In this document: positions 40,934-53,099 of the stretch, in pieces
Layout of the letters: every line of letters starts with the position of its first letter
How positions within the stretch are numbered: position 1 is the stretch's first letter
Source of the DNA: Ascaris suum
Lineage: Eukaryota; Nematoda; Chromadorea; Rhabditida; Ascarididae
Length of the DNA: 64,000 nucleotides
Direction: 5' to 3'
Assembly: GCA_013433145.1 (NCBI GenBank)
Contig: CM024184.1
Coordinates: forward strand, 868,137-932,136
The notes under the pieces: model-generated
Told to the model about the DNA's origin: nothing
Seen by the model: the letters and a program-made list of their open reading frames with translations, nothing else
The model's database searches: none
Made by a program: the position numbers and the translations under genes

Positions 40934-41946
40934 GTAATGTTGAGTTTTTTACGATATGATTTATAAGAACAAATAACCCTGTTATCTTAAAAAAAAAAAG
41001 AAAACTAAAACGTAGAACTCAAACTAGTTTTAGCGAAATATCTAGTATCAAAGGTGAGAAGGAGGGGTGGGGGGGCTCAACCCCTAACCTTTGATATATT
41101 TACTATCAAACATTGAGGGTTAAGAGTATTAATCGAAATAAGCCATTATTAAAATTCTATGCATATTACCTCAAATTGATTGAAGTAATCTTTGATATTT
41201 GCTATAGCATCAAAATTCAATCACTAAGAGATGTGATTTCCGATATTCGATCAAATTTTTTTACTTTATACGCTAAAATTCTTTCTATATTTTTAAATTG
41301 TATTTTAAGTACTTCCAAAATGTCGTATTTTTTTCGATGCTATTCAAAAATTTCACATAATATTGGCCGATTAATTGCCCTAATGAAAAAATATCTCTGC
41401 TATTATCAATGTTAGAAATAATATCATCGCTGTTTCATCATAATCTGTTGAAAAAATAAAATATTCTTGCAACATTTTTTTTTTTAGCCGTTAGTTTTTC
41501 GAATTATTATTGAAACGATTTTATAATTTATGAGTAAAAATATCGCAATTAAATATGTTCTTAATTAATTTAAGCAATCTCAATTATTAATTGTACTAAT
41601 TGAGTAAACTTAACGTCAATGAATTATATACTTGAAAAAAAGTAGTAAAATTTTAAAAAAGAAAAAAATTTTGTTTGATTTCATGGCCGATCATACTTCT
41701 ATGATCTATTTCTCGTTTTGTAGAAATATTAACGTTGTTGAATTTCTTTGAAAAACTTTAGAAACTTTTAGTGCTAAAGTTGGTTACAACCTCAAAAACT
41801 ATCGGAGTGAGTCATTAGTGAATCGGATTATGTTATATTTAAGGCTCCGTTAAAAGGCAATCGCATTTGTTTGTAATTTTTTATGTTCATTAGACGATAA
41901 GGTAGGGCAAAAGAAGGTAGGTGCATGGTTGGGAGAAGAAAGGGTA

Positions 41947-41959
41947 GGGGGGGGGGGGG
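41947..41959. repeat. G13 homopolymer
   Basis: Thirteen G within a G-rich intronic tract at 41895-42000. Confidence 0.9.
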
Positions 41960-42062
41960 TGGAGAAGTGGGATGAGAGGTATGGGGACAGAATCGTTGGG
42001 AGAAAGAATCTTGGAAAACCCATGTATCTATAGCAATGGAAAACTACAATAATAATTTACAG

Positions 42063-42127
42063 GTATCATGTGGACGTGAGATTATTTTGCAAGAATTGAA
42101 TAAGAAGAGCATAATATTTTCACTAAC
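42063..42127 (+). CDS. unknown plus-strand gene, exon
   Basis: The acceptor AATTTACAG precedes 42063. Twenty-one codons plus two bases run to a consensus donor AAC|GTAAGT. Only the phase-0 frame is open (VSCGREIILQELNKKSII). Exit phase 2 matches the one-base entry of the next exon at 43472. Confidence 0.5.
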
Positions 42128-43471
42128 GTAAGTTCTATTCATCTTCAATATTATTAGTCAGATTCACTTTGTTTTTTTGCAATCCATAGTTTCCTCACAC
42201 CTTTTGTCAGTTTAGAAATGCTATTGCTTGAAACTATTGCTAGTAATGTCAGCTAATTAATCATTGAAATAAGCCATAAAATTAGAAAATAAAATAAATG
42301 GGAAATAAAAATCATTGAAAAAACCTTAGTAATATCACATAACCTGCGATGAAAAATAAAGAAAAATTAAAAAACAAAAAGTGGGGAAAAGTAAAGCAAA
42401 AAAAAAAAACTACCACCATTAAAAATAAAAACTATACAAGTAAAAGTTAATTGTCAGAGTCTTATACAAAGATCTTATTGATAAGTATGAGATATCATAA
42501 CAAATATTTCATAGTTGATTTTTCAACGACAATCAAAGCTGCAGTTGAAAAAATTCCTCGAAAAATTTTCTTATGTTTTTTTCAAGATAGTTTTTGATTT
42601 AACTGCTATTGCCCTTCTCGCAAATATAATAATTTTTCCGCTTAGTTGAAATTCTTAGTTGAAATTGATAAACAACAAAAAAACTCAACATTTTTGATAA
42701 ACAGCAAAAGAAAAAAAAATCCAATCTGTTATCAATAAAAGTTCGATGATTGTTAAATGAAATATAGAAATTTGGCATTTTTATAAATTTTATGGGGAAA
42801 TTTTCAGTGCAAAAGAAAATATTATCAATGCAAAAATATTTGAAAAAAATATTACATGGATAACCGCAGATGGTTGTATATGGCAGCGACAAACGTATGG
42901 TACATTATCGAGAAGGTAGGTATAAAAAATTATGAGAAGTTTATACATGATATCCTCACTGTTAAAATAGATTCAAAACTAATTGATAAGATAAGAACAA
43001 CTCAATGATAGAGCATTAATAAGTTTTGAACAAAAGTTATCAAACGTAATTTTCATGGCTATTGGTAAAATTATGGGACGAGAAAAAAACCTATCTTCTA
43101 AAGAAAACATTCAAATAATCTTTAGATCAAAATTCGGTTATATGTGGGGAGAAAAAAATTCAAGTCCACTGAAATGATTGAATTTTTTAAATTTTTATTC
43201 TCCTATGGGTGAGAAAAAAAATACTTCTGGAAATTTTTATTCAACGTTGATGTAGATAGCGAAATTGAGCTATTTACCTCGTATTTAAATGATATTCAGC
43301 AAAAATTCAAACAAGAAAAAATACATAAAATTATCGTTTTTAAATAGTTGCATCGATTATTTATTAGTGGGAAGAAGTTTCTTAAATCCTATTTACCTTC
43401 TCGAATTAATTTCTAAAAAACATCCTGTTATTAGAAATTGTTATCACTTCCTGTTGTTTTCCTATTATCAG

Positions 43472-43547
43472 GGAAAAAAATCAAAAATTGATATCAGCTA
43501 AATATTATCAATCAAGTATAAGAATATTGCTTAATGTTGAAGGATCG
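43472..43547 (+). CDS. unknown plus-strand gene, exon
   Basis: The acceptor TTCCTATTATCAG precedes 43472. One base completes the previous codon and 25 codons follow (EKNQKLISAKYYQSSIRI, then LLNVEGS) to TCG|GTTGGA. A second possible donor twelve bases earlier (AAT|GTTGAA) leaves the same phase. Phase-0 exit matches the exon at 44365. Confidence 0.4.
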
Positions 43548-44364
43548 GTTGGATGCCTCTTGGTTTAGGAAGTCATATATTTCACTGTTGTATCTCTAAG
43601 AATTATTTATATTTTCTTACGGAAACGAGTGCTATAATCTGCTCCTATAAAGATTCTAGTGAATTCGAGTTCATGGAAACGGATAAAAAGGTTCGACGTT
43701 CGACCTTTTTTTTTTGCAAATAAAAAATGTGCTTGAAATGATAGATCATTAAATCCGTTCCAACATCAATTAAAAATTGGCGCAAATGTCCAATCCATAG
43801 GATGGCGCAAACTGAATCGCTAGGCGAGACCGTTTTGTTAAACATTCCAGCTAATCGAGGAAATGAGTCATCGAATATTTGCTCCAGTCTTTTTCACCAA
43901 TTACCTCAAGAATCTCTGCCTTAATCTTTGAAAAAAAGTCAAAAATGCTCTAAAAACAACTAGAAACAGCAAAGACGACGATTTAAACTATCATTTAATT
44001 AATCAAATAACTGTCGATTATTTGCTCTCTATAGCTGTGATTCACTTTTAACAAACTATAATCGTCAGTTGCTAGTGATGAAAGTGTTGAAAATATTTTC
44101 GAGTTTTTTCCTTCTAACGGGATAATCCGATCCGATTTACAATTTCCAGAATGGTATTGTAAATGAAATCTCTAAAGCATCCCATAAGTTACGCTAAAAA
44201 AAATCCACCATTAGAAACGTTTTGATCAATTTAATTTTCGACCAGCAAGTTTTCCTAGCCATCGATGAGAAATGAATATGTTGAATACGATCAAAAATTG
44301 TCGAATTTCATCGGATATTTCCGCATAGGCTAATTCATGAAATTGAATTATTTTCTTTTTGCAG

Positions 44365-44465
44365 TTTATCAACGTCGATAAAATAATTCCGCTCGACGAT
44401 AATAATTATATTATTTTTCGACGCGAATTATTAAAAGTTGAGCTTTGGCGTTACGATGAACCCAG
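44365..44465 (+). CDS. unknown plus-strand gene, exon
   Basis: The acceptor TTTTCTTTTTGCAG precedes 44365. Thirty-three codons plus two bases run to CCCAG|GTGGAA; the other two frames are closed. The peptide (INVDKIIPLDDNNYIIF, then ELLKVELWRYDEP) has a strand-like KVELWRYDE reminiscent of LELWTLE in the 39595 exon. Exit phase 2 matches the one-base entry at 45615. Confidence 0.5.
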
Positions 44466-44957
44466 GTGGAATTAATTCCTTTAGCCTGCCACTATTCACT
44501 TTCATATGAAAATTTCTTCACAAATTTTTTTCACTATATCATTTCCGGTATTCTCAATTATTTCATTTATTCGATTTTATCGGAATTTTCGCTGAAAATT
44601 TTTCAAGCAATAATTTTCTTACATAAAATGCCATATCAAATTAGTCTTATGCATATCGCAAAGAATCATTTCATCGATAATCTCTATAATCTTTTCGGTT
44701 TATTAATAAATCTCGAAGTAGTACATATTAAGGTAGTACGAGAAAAAGTAAACCGAAACTATTGTTAGAATTAGCAGAAATAGTATACAATTTGGTGGAC
44801 GGAAATATTTGAGTGCTAAATTTAAAAAAAAAAAAAAAGTTATTTACCCTCACACGATATATTCATGTCCTCTATTGTATTCATGCTCTCGTTTTCTTAT
44901 ACATCCTATAAAACATACACTATTTCTGACATGTATGATACTTTTGAATCTTGCCCT

Positions 44958-44982
44958 ATTGCTCTCTCTCTCTCTCTCTCTA
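44958..44982. repeat. (CT)n microsatellite
   Basis: About 11 CT units. Confidence 0.95.
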
Positions 44983-45296
44983 TAATTCTACTACCGTTGT
45001 GATACGGTGATTTCGATACAAATAACGCCACAATGTCTACCTCCATTAATCCATATTCCGTGAAATAGAATGATATGAGATCACAAACAACAAAACTAGG
45101 TGATCGTATGCAACCTGAGGATCATAACAAGCTGGTGAATAATGTAAGTGAATATAATAATGAACAGGTAGGAGCATAATTTTACTCTCGTAAATTTGTG
45201 ACAGAAAAAGTGAGCGTTAATTCACGCCAGAAACGGACGGATGCCAATTCAATGTTTAAAGAGAGAAAAGTGAAGGCGATGAGCCTTCCTCCTCCT

Positions 45297-45311
45297 CCCC
45301 CCCCCCCCCCC
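45297..45311. repeat. C15 homopolymer
   Basis: Fifteen consecutive C in a pyrimidine-rich intronic tract. Confidence 0.9.
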
Positions 45312-45614
45312 TTCCCTCTTTCCAATTTTGCTTCTGCTGCACCTGTTGTCCGATATGCCTGCCATAAACATTTTCAGCTAGCTGTATTTTATTATCCAAT
45401 GACCTATTCCCCTCATTGTTGTTTTGAAACTTGACTTTGCCTTCAAAAGAAAAACGAAATAATGTCACTTCCCTCCCCTCCCCTCCCGTCCCTCCCTAAG
45501 CTTCGGCGTCTGTTTGGGTAAGCTGTAAAGTTCATTGCAATAGTGGATCAAATTTAAATAATACAAAATTTATTGATTAGTAAGTTATCGACATATGCTG
45601 TAATAACGCTTTAG

Positions 45615-45858
45615 TCAGGTGGTATTATACAACTGTACCAAAGCCGCATGGCAAGCAATGTTAACTATCAACGTAGAATCGCTGCCTGGCAGCAAATCCA
45701 AACGATCAGATATAATCCAATCAGCTAGGTATAACCCAGCCAACCAGGTACCAAATACTTCCAATTCCACGAATTCATTCAACGAAACTTCAGCGAATAG
45801 CGCATTTATACATTCACCGACAGAAAAACAGCGCACAAATAATCGTGTCCGCACATAA
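45615..45858 (+). CDS. unknown plus-strand gene, terminal exon
   Basis: The acceptor AACGCTTTAG precedes 45615. One base completes the codon left by the 44465 donor and 80 codons run to TAA at 45858. The start is mixed (QVVLYNCTKAAWQAMLTI); the tail is low in hydrophobics and rich in Asn, Ser, Thr and Pro (NPANQVPNTSNSTNSF), as in disordered C-termini. Local G+C is high. An equally long frame on the opposite strand (45615-45908) is taken to be its shadow because only the plus frame fits the exon chain. Segment B begins about 65 bases after the stop. Confidence 0.5.
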
Positions 45859-45953
45859 AACATAAAACACATATAAGAAGCATTTCGGATGGCGCTTAAT
45901 GGAATCACTATGTCAACAAATCAACGCTATGTTGAAGATTAATTAGAATTTAA

Positions 45954-45959
45954 AATAAA
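45954..45959 (+). terminator. possible poly(A) signal AATAAA
   Basis: AATAAA lies 96 bases after the stop of the plus-strand gene, just inside segment B. In AT-rich DNA the motif is frequent, so support is positional only. The same sequence exists in B'. Confidence 0.3.
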
Positions 45960-46522
45960 GACGGAAATAGCACAAAAATCAGCTCAACGTGGAAAAAAAA
46001 ATTCAAATTGCGCTGAACAAATTACACTAAATGAAAAATAATAAACAAGCACTGACAGCAGAAAACAATAAAATCATAAGTAGTGAAGGAATACGCAATC
46101 CAAATTTCTAAATATGAATAATAACGAACGATTAACAATAATTCATTGAACTAAAACATTCATGGCAGAAGCAAGCTATTAAAGAATATGGCGGTATGGA
46201 GAGGCGAAGGGACTTGCAGCTCGAGGTCACAAATCTTCCACGTCATCATTTTGTGATCGTTCATTACCTCTAACTTCGATCAATATTAGTTACTCGTAAT
46301 TGAGATGAAAATGCAACAATCGTGATGCCTCCTCATCACTGCGTACTGTTCAGCTACTCGTTGATAGGAAATATAGTGTAAACTTTGTAGGTTGAGGTTT
46401 GTAGTTTGCAAATCGACGCAAAAGTAACCAATGAAAGAAATTATTATAAATGATGTTTAATTGCAATAAATGATCTAACATCATACTAAGAGGAATACGA
46501 AAAAAAAAATTGCAGACATAAC

Positions 46523-46633
46523 ACACACGAGCTACAATTTTCCCACACTGAACAAGTGGTAGATTTCCGTTGGCATAATTCATATTTATATTCATTAACA
46601 ATCAATGGAGAGATTTCCATATGGCGATTTCTT
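46523..46633 (-). CDS. candidate cysteine-rich exon in segment B
   Basis: On the minus strand a strong acceptor (TTTTACCTTTTCAG) precedes 46633. After one base the frame is open (EYKYELCQRKSTTCSVW, then ENCSSC). Two donors are possible, ending at 46529 or 46523; both leave phase 2. This is what the segment A terminal exon at 26334 requires. Five or six closely spaced cysteines suggest a small disulfide-rich extracellular module, but I cannot name it. The only substitution to B' inside this frame is silent (serine TCT to TCC). Confidence 0.4.
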
Positions 46634-46885
46634 CTGAAAAGGTAAAATGCTAAAATCTTTATGCAAACGAAAATTATAAATTCTGGGATGTTCACCTCAG
46701 GTACATTCAAAGTACCTATGTATTTTTTAAACCTATAAATGTAATTAATTTCGATTTTAGCCTCAATTTATTTATTGATATAAGTATTATACGAGCAGGT
46801 ACTCTGAGAAAATAAATATAAAATTCCTCTTAAAAGCATAATAGAGTCAACATCGAAATAAATAAAAATAAGCATAAATCCTCTA

Positions 46886-49800
46886 TTTTGGCGTTATCGA
46901 TAATAAATTCACCTTCCATGATTCATCAAAATTTTTCTTATGATATTTCAGACGATTTTCATAATGTATCATGAAATGAACTAAACTTATAAAACAATTA
47001 ATCTCTATGACTAATGGAAAATCTTCCTCAAATTTAGCAAAAAAATCCCGAAAATTTATAAAATACGCCAAAATTCGTTACTCGAGAGAATGTTAGGGAC
47101 ATTATTGACTTATTGAGTTCAACCAACACATTTCAGACGCAAACAACGCGTATCGACATTCGTTTCCAACCTGAACAATTGTGTTCGATTTTTGTCAATT
47201 GCTGAACACGTTTGTTTATTTCTCTTGGTGAATAAAGAGAGAGGAGCCACAAATGTGATGGCTAGAACTTGGAGAGGACGGCTTGAATTTGGATAGATTG
47301 TAAGGGAAGGGTTGAAATGGGATAAGTTCGACCCATTTTCTCTTTGACGGCCAACTCACTTACGCTTATTAAGATAGCTGGCCGCAAATGCTATAATACA
47401 AAATATCTCTACTCTTTCATTTCCATTCAGTTGCAAGTACCGAAATTCGGGTTTTTCAGAGGATTTCTTCGAATGTCAAAAAAAAAACCCGTTAGTCTCA
47501 TTGAAACCCAAAACTTTTAAAAAATCATTTACTGAAACTTATTCCATTAAGAGTATCAGTTATTTCGTAAATAACATTGCAGAAATTCGTATTTCTTTAA
47601 TTTGCAGAAATTTGTCATTCAAACGGCTACGAGGCTTGCATTTATCGTCGTTGGATCATCTAATGGGAAAATGTGACACTTAATTGAAAAACATAAAATA
47701 TTGCGCTACAATAATCGATATTAAGAATAAAATATTGCGCTGCAATAATCGTATTAGGAATACAGTAGATCGGTCAAATCTTCTAGCAGGTATATGATTT
47801 ACTGTAAATTTCATTGTAATGGTCTTAAAAACAGTAATGTTCTCGGATGAAATTAAAGCGTTAAACTCAACGACCAATCAGAGGTATATAATACCTTATA
47901 CACCTGTGATCGGCGTATAAGGCATTATACACCATTATACTTCATATAGTCACAGGTGTACGTCAGCTCATAGCAGCCATATCGAACATTCATAAAAGCA
48001 ACTACAAATATCTTTAACTTCAGATACTCATCTGCGATGATTGCGAAAATCGCCCAGTTCTTTGAAGTGGTTGAAACTTGGTCATTTCTGCAAAAATTAG
48101 TACATTCGCTTGCGATCCAATCCTGGCTATAATAAGGTCTGGAAACACCGCCAGCACCCACTTCAGCACATAACTACTTGCAGATGGGCTGGGAAGTTTT
48201 GCCTGCATGGCCGTCTTCATACAGCCAAAACCTAGAAAAGGTTGAACCCGCCCTCATCTGTCCGTTAGTCAGACAGTGCTTGGTTTTGGTTGCAACCTCT
48301 GCTCACTTTCTATGGCACAAAACCTCTTTTGGGCCCACCATCTGAATTCCCCATCCACCCACTTCCTACTCCTCCCCCACCCCCCTCTTTTCCTTCTAAG
48401 AGAAACGAACACTCTCGACCATACAGATATCAGTGCCTATTTAATGAGGCTGTTTGAACGAGAATTCTTTGATAGATAAAAACACAGAAGAATGCAAAAA
48501 GTGGATGCCACTTCATCGACAAACGGCTCCCTTTTTTATGCTTTCCTTTTAAGAAATTTCTGCACTTGGTTTCTTTAGATGACAAAGCAGAAATAAGAAC
48601 ACAGTGGATGTGAGTAATCCTTTCAATAGGAAGCAATGCTTTTTTGTCCTCATCAAAAGCATGGCTTCGTGCGAAGAAAAATGACAAAACATTGCCAACG
48701 AATTAACAGTGCTCATTTGTTAACATAACGTATCATCAGTATATGTGAACATCGAGCCATCATGTAAAGGAACGATGAAAGTGCAGGAGGAAAACGTCTT
48801 CCACAGCAAACTGACAAGAAAAGAATAATGGAAAAAAAAAAATCAAAAACAAGACGACACCAACAGCCGAAACGAAACGACAAAATTTGAGGAAAAAAAA
48901 ATGAACGTGTTCAAAAAACATATCGAAAAAACAGCTATGGGACGAAATAAAACTCGTAAAAGCTGTACATGATCCACTCGAAATTAAGAGAAAGGAGATG
49001 AAAATACTGCAGCTTTTAAAATACTTTTCAACTAACGAACCACTTCAGTCGTTCCACAACAACGAATAAGTTAGAAGGAAAGACCGCTGAAACATAAAGC
49101 TGGCAGCGTGAAAACGATCACGAGAGAGATATACACAAAATGTCTATAAAAGGGTAAACATCGTTCATCCGCTAGGGAGAGTGGTGGTACATCGATAAAC
49201 GGAAGGCAATTGCCGCAAATTGCAAGTAGCTGTTTTAATGAAATAAGTTTGGTAGGACAACAACAACAACACTAAACGTTTGCGCACTTTTAGCTTTCAT
49301 TGGTGATTGTCGAGATAACAGCCGAGATAGTGCAAACGAATGAAATAAAAATATCGCTTTACTATCAACCAAACTTTTGAGGAAATATAAAAACGAAAAC
49401 TTTCACGATAAATGAATAAATAAACCCGAAAAACTACATGATGTGTTAAGCTGATGAGAGGAAGAGTAAGAAATTGTATGATCTGGAAATGTAAAGCGAA
49501 TAAGTTGGAACGATTCAATCACAATTGTGATTTTGTGAGGTGAATCAATTTTCGATGGCAATGTTGCCGTTTCATGGCCGATGAATGAAACGATCATCTA
49601 AATGACAAATGAAAAACTAAATGAAAATTATTGAGATATGTGATAGCGATAGATGGACAGAGAAAAGTTCTAGAAAAAAACAGAAGAGATGTCCTTCTCA
49701 GCCCTATTATTTGAATTAAGAACACATTAAGAAACATCATTTTTGAAATATAATCTTCTTTAGTTGAGACCTCCTTGCGGTAACAACTGCCACAGGATGT

Positions 49801-50141
49801 GGCCTATGTCCTTTGCAGTGTCGCTGTCTCAACCATCGTTTTCAAATATTGGCAGTTAGTAATTCAGCGTAACCAACAGTTTTGTTGAAAGCTTTATTAA
49901 CGATCCTTCTGTCGGTTCGTAAGTTCCCAAATGTGGTCCGAACAGTTGTGTTCAAGCATAAATAAGCGTCAACTGCATCTTTTGAAGTTGTGGGATTAAT
50001 CTAAATTTAGTAATTAAGACCAACCGATGGTTAGACACAAAGGATCGCAAACTTAACGACAAAGAAGAAGTGATGGATAAGTGCCAGCCGATTTCCAACT
50101 TTCTTCTTTTTAAACGTGGCCTACCGCTTCTTCCTTTTAAA
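46886..50141. other. mixed region with weak exon candidates
   Basis: No firm gene. On the minus strand a short phase-0 frame at 48078-48122 follows an acceptor TTATTATAGCCAG and carries two cysteines (DWIASECTNFCRNDQ). A further acceptor TTCAACCTTTTCTAG lies near 48228. A 30-bp imperfect duplication lies at 47693-47755, and nested inverted repeats at 47894-47959. Confidence 0.35.
47894..47959. repeat. two overlapping inverted repeats
   Basis: CCTTATAC at 47894-47901 pairs with GTATAAGG at 47915-47922. ACACCTGTGA at 47900-47909 pairs with TCACAGGTGT at 47950-47959. The pairings share bases, so the folds are mutually exclusive. Confidence 0.85.
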
Positions 50142-50312
50142 TTATTCATGCTTACTACCAATAACAACTTCGCTATCATTTACGACATCAACTTCACCAT
50201 CATATTTTCGCCCTTTCACGGACAAACCACTTTCATTCTGGTCGCCAATCCCCTCAATTGGTGCTGGTGGTGGCGCATTACATGTGGCAAGTTTATTCCA
50301 GGTGAGGCTCAT
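50142..50312 (-). CDS. candidate exon with ATG directly after a splice acceptor
   Basis: On the minus strand a pyrimidine-rich acceptor (TTTTTCCGACTTTCTTAACCCAG) is followed immediately by ATG at 50312. Fifty-six codons follow, ending at TAA. The peptide (MSLTWNKLATCNAPPPAP, then KGRKYDGEVDVVNDSEVV) is acidic with a proline patch. It is either a terminal internal exon or the start of a small trans-spliced transcript. Longer plus-strand frames overlap it (50070-50451) but look less protein-like. No family was recognised. Confidence 0.35.
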   Translation of the reverse strand: MSLTWNKLATCNAPPPAPIEGIGDQNESGLSVKGRKYDGEVDVVNDSEVVIGSKHE

Positions 50313-50520
50313 CTGGGTTAAGAAAGTCGGAAAAAGGAAGACCAGGAAAAACCACCAACCAGTGGCTTTTTTTCGTCGAACGGTCTCTGCAATCCTGCTT
50401 ATCGGCGGCTATCTCAATGAAATCCGGATGCTGCATAACGAGAGGGCGTAGAAGCAGAGCGGATGATCATAACAGTGTTGCGTACTGTGATAGTCGTGTC
50501 TCTCTACAGGTATCAATCAC

Positions 50521-50616
50521 CTATGCTTCTTCATCTCAAAGAATGTGCCGCCAACTAGGCAAGTTCTGCCTCTAATCAGACTGTTACACTGTCTTTGCCT
50601 TATTCCGCAAAGATCC
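50521..50616 (-). CDS. candidate cysteine-rich exon, TSP1-like spacing
   Basis: The minus-strand acceptor CCTTACAAATTCAG precedes 50616. After one base, 31 codons (DLCGIRQRQCNSLIRGRTCL, then VGGTFFEMKKH) reach a weak donor AG|GTGATT. The C-G-x-R-x-R-x-C start and later CxVGG resemble part of a thrombospondin type-1 repeat, but tryptophans are missing. Entry phase matches the candidate exon at 50939-51043. The opposite strand also offers an exon here (acceptor TCTCTCTACAG, donor GTAAGG), so the strand is unsettled. Confidence 0.25.
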
Positions 50617-50938
50617 CTGAATTTGTAAGGAGTTTCCGAGTGCATATTCACAAATGCGTTCAACGTGCACCGATAAGAACAGTCAGTTGTCGGGGCGCAT
50701 ATATTTAATTATTGGCGCAATGCAACTATGAAGTGAAAAAAGAGCACGTGAAAATGTCCACGTAGATAATATTTGTTGCGCAAATCATTGCAAAATAACA
50801 ACCCATCAAGTGAAATAAGAGAGTAAAACTATTTTCCTATGCAAAGATATAACTTCATTTCATATTCAAAAGAGAAAACAAATGTTTCATATGCAAAAAG
50901 AAATCTTAACGGCGTCAATAATAAACGAATATAACTAC

Positions 50939-51043
50939 TCGAATGAGCATTGCGACCGGCGGGGAGTTAGACGATGGGGGCCTGTTGAACACAACTGACT
51001 GTCAAGCAAGACCGTACGCCTATTTATATCTTCGGTTATGGCC
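50939..51043 (-). CDS. candidate exon, weak TSP1 (ADAMTS-type) resemblance
   Basis: The minus-strand acceptor CCCCAAGCCTTTAG precedes 51043. One base, then 34 codons (NRRTVLLDSQLCSTGP, then PRRSQCSF), run to GA|GTAGTT. The V-x-D-S-x-x-C...P...C spacing resembles the second half of ADAMTS-type TSP1 repeats. Exit phase 2 fits the exon at 50616. Resemblance is by eye only. Confidence 0.25.
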
Positions 51044-52090
51044 CTAAAGGCTTGGGGAAGTCATAATACACGCGCGGGAGATACCACATAAAAATCAACA
51101 ACTATGAGCGTATAACTTGTTACATAATGAAGGTCACAACGATCACAGCGAACATAAAACTGATTAGATCATCACAACAGATCTCACTTTTTACTGTGAA
51201 TCACTCGTTAACAAGCATGAAATTTTTGATGTAATTTTGACTCGTTAGATGGAGGAGATTTTTACTCTTTAGACTTCACTAACGCGTTTATCCGCGTTCT
51301 CATCATACATGAGCATGCTTCCTCCTATCCCCTTCCTCATTTTTGGTCTTCAATTATGTATGCTACGAGTTGAAAACTTTATACCCTTGTGAAGGAAAAA
51401 TCGATAAGATAAAATATAAATAAATGAAGTTCAATAAACTAAGTGTTCCATGTCAAGTGAGACATTCAAAAATTTCACGCTTCTAGTAAATATCGACTTC
51501 TTTTTCGAAGAGTTTTATGCGCTTTCTCAACAGTACTCTGCTCTTATTTTTATTTCTCATTTCTCTATGGCTCTCATTCCCGCTGATTTTACATTTATGC
51601 AGTTTTCTACACTATCCACATATAATTTCAAATTGCAAAATTTCACGCAGCGATACAGAAGCAAAAAAAAAAAGAAATTATCGGTTCTTATTGCAGAATA
51701 GTTTTTTTTTTAATATGTGGGAGAACCACATTCGTGCTCTAGCAATTAGAACTCCGACAAACAAAGCGGCGTGAAGTCCCTAAAGAAAAAGAGATGAGGA
51801 AGTGGCTAGAAAATTTTAAAGATGGTGCCAGCTAGGCGAGCAAGATGCCATATTTTCGCATACATAAAAAGGCAGCCGTGGAAAATTTGTCCGCCGGAAA
51901 CAACAACAAACGCCGCATAAGATACGACGAATGAAGACAATTTTTTTGGCAATACACGTCTTCCGAAAAAACATTTACAATAGCGCTCTATACGACGTGG
52001 TGAATAAAATCGGTCGGAAATTCTCTTGAATCATTGCAGTTAATCGATACTTCGCAAAATCATCTGTTATGAAAGTCCTTTAGAAGCCAC

Positions 52091-52283
52091 CTTGCAAGTT
52101 CTGCAGCTCTCGATGCCATTCACATGAAGGAAGGCCACAAGGCAAGTTAATAGTCGATTTCGTCATCAATACCATACTGAATTCGTCTTTCGAGACTGCT
52201 TGACAAAATTCGCCTACTAGGAAACAGATTTTGAACACTTCATGATGGCACTCAACCATCACAAAATATTCCAATGTTTTCTC
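52091..52283 (-). CDS. candidate cysteine-rich exon, TSP1-like spacing
   Basis: The minus-strand acceptor CTTCGGTTATTCAG precedes 52283. Sixty-four codons in phase 0 reach CAAG|GTGGCT. Cysteines occur at irregular spacing (VMVECHHEVFKICFLVGEFC, then NLPCGLPSCEWH). The order V-x-C, C, then C-x4-C-x-W resembles the end of an ADAMTS or papilin TSP1 repeat followed by the start of the next. If correct this would be an extracellular matrix protein. No metalloprotease motif was found in the window. Confidence 0.3.
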
Positions 52284-52331
52284 CTGAATAACCGAAGCCG
52301 GATATGCACGCTTTTTAAAATAAGCTGTCCT

Positions 52332-52343
52332 CCCCCCCCCCCC
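52332..52343. repeat. C12 homopolymer
   Basis: Twelve consecutive C. Confidence 0.9.
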
Positions 52344-53099
52344 TCTATTCCTGTTGGAGTGGGGGAAGAGGCTCGGAACAGGAAGAACAGCAGATCAAGA
52401 AGTTTGTCCACGCATGTGCATGTTACGGGCAACTTGCAAAATGCAAATTACCTCTGTCTCGAATGTTTTTATGACGGATACACACGCAGGCGAAACCGGA
52501 AGAATATACTGCACATTACATTTAAATGACGTTGCAGCAAACAATCATTGGCGCGTTTTAAAAGGCACTCGTTACCCACTCTAGCATTTCGATGGAAGCC
52601 AATTTGACTGCTCATAGAGCGAATGAGGAATACTACCTTCGACACATCTTAGATTAGATCCCTTGATCTGTTTGAGCAGAGATCGTAACCCAAGGTCGTC
52701 GCATTAACCGCAATCCGCCGGGTCATCATTACCTCATCATCGAACACACCATAGCCATTTGTCCTTACTATTACTCTAAAATAATAACACTAGCAGCGCA
52801 ACGCTCCAACGCAATGAGCATTTCTGATGAGTACAGTCGGCTTTCCACATTGATATCCTCTACGCAACTACAAAGCTTTAAACCCACATTGAATGAACAA
52901 AGCAAAAGTGCGATTGCAAGAATTTGTGCAATATGCAGTGCATTCGATGTTCACCAACAACATCGTAAACTATTCATTACTAAATGCGCGCTTCCACTAT
53001 ATGAGCTGCATGTTGGGTTACTTTTTTCGCTTTCTCAGAACGTTTTCTCAGAAGGCGAAAAATCTCGCGATCCCTCCTCTTCCCGAAAAACTTTCTTAC

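Larger units (their letters stand above)
45920..46885. repeat. segment B: near-identical copy of 62.27-63.23 kb
   Basis: From TGTTGAAGATTAATTAG onward the sequence matches 62270-63235 with scattered substitutions and small indels. This is far closer than segments A and A' match outside their core. Homology fades near 46885, where the second copy runs towards an (AT)n tract. It includes the downstream flank of the plus-strand gene and a minus-strand candidate exon. Confidence 0.9.

Noticed and set aside
50511..50624. Plus-strand exon with acceptor TCTCTCTACAG and donor GTAAGG
   Set aside because: It overlaps the minus-strand cysteine-rich candidate. Not fully excluded; the peptide is less domain-like and no neighbouring plus exon joins it.
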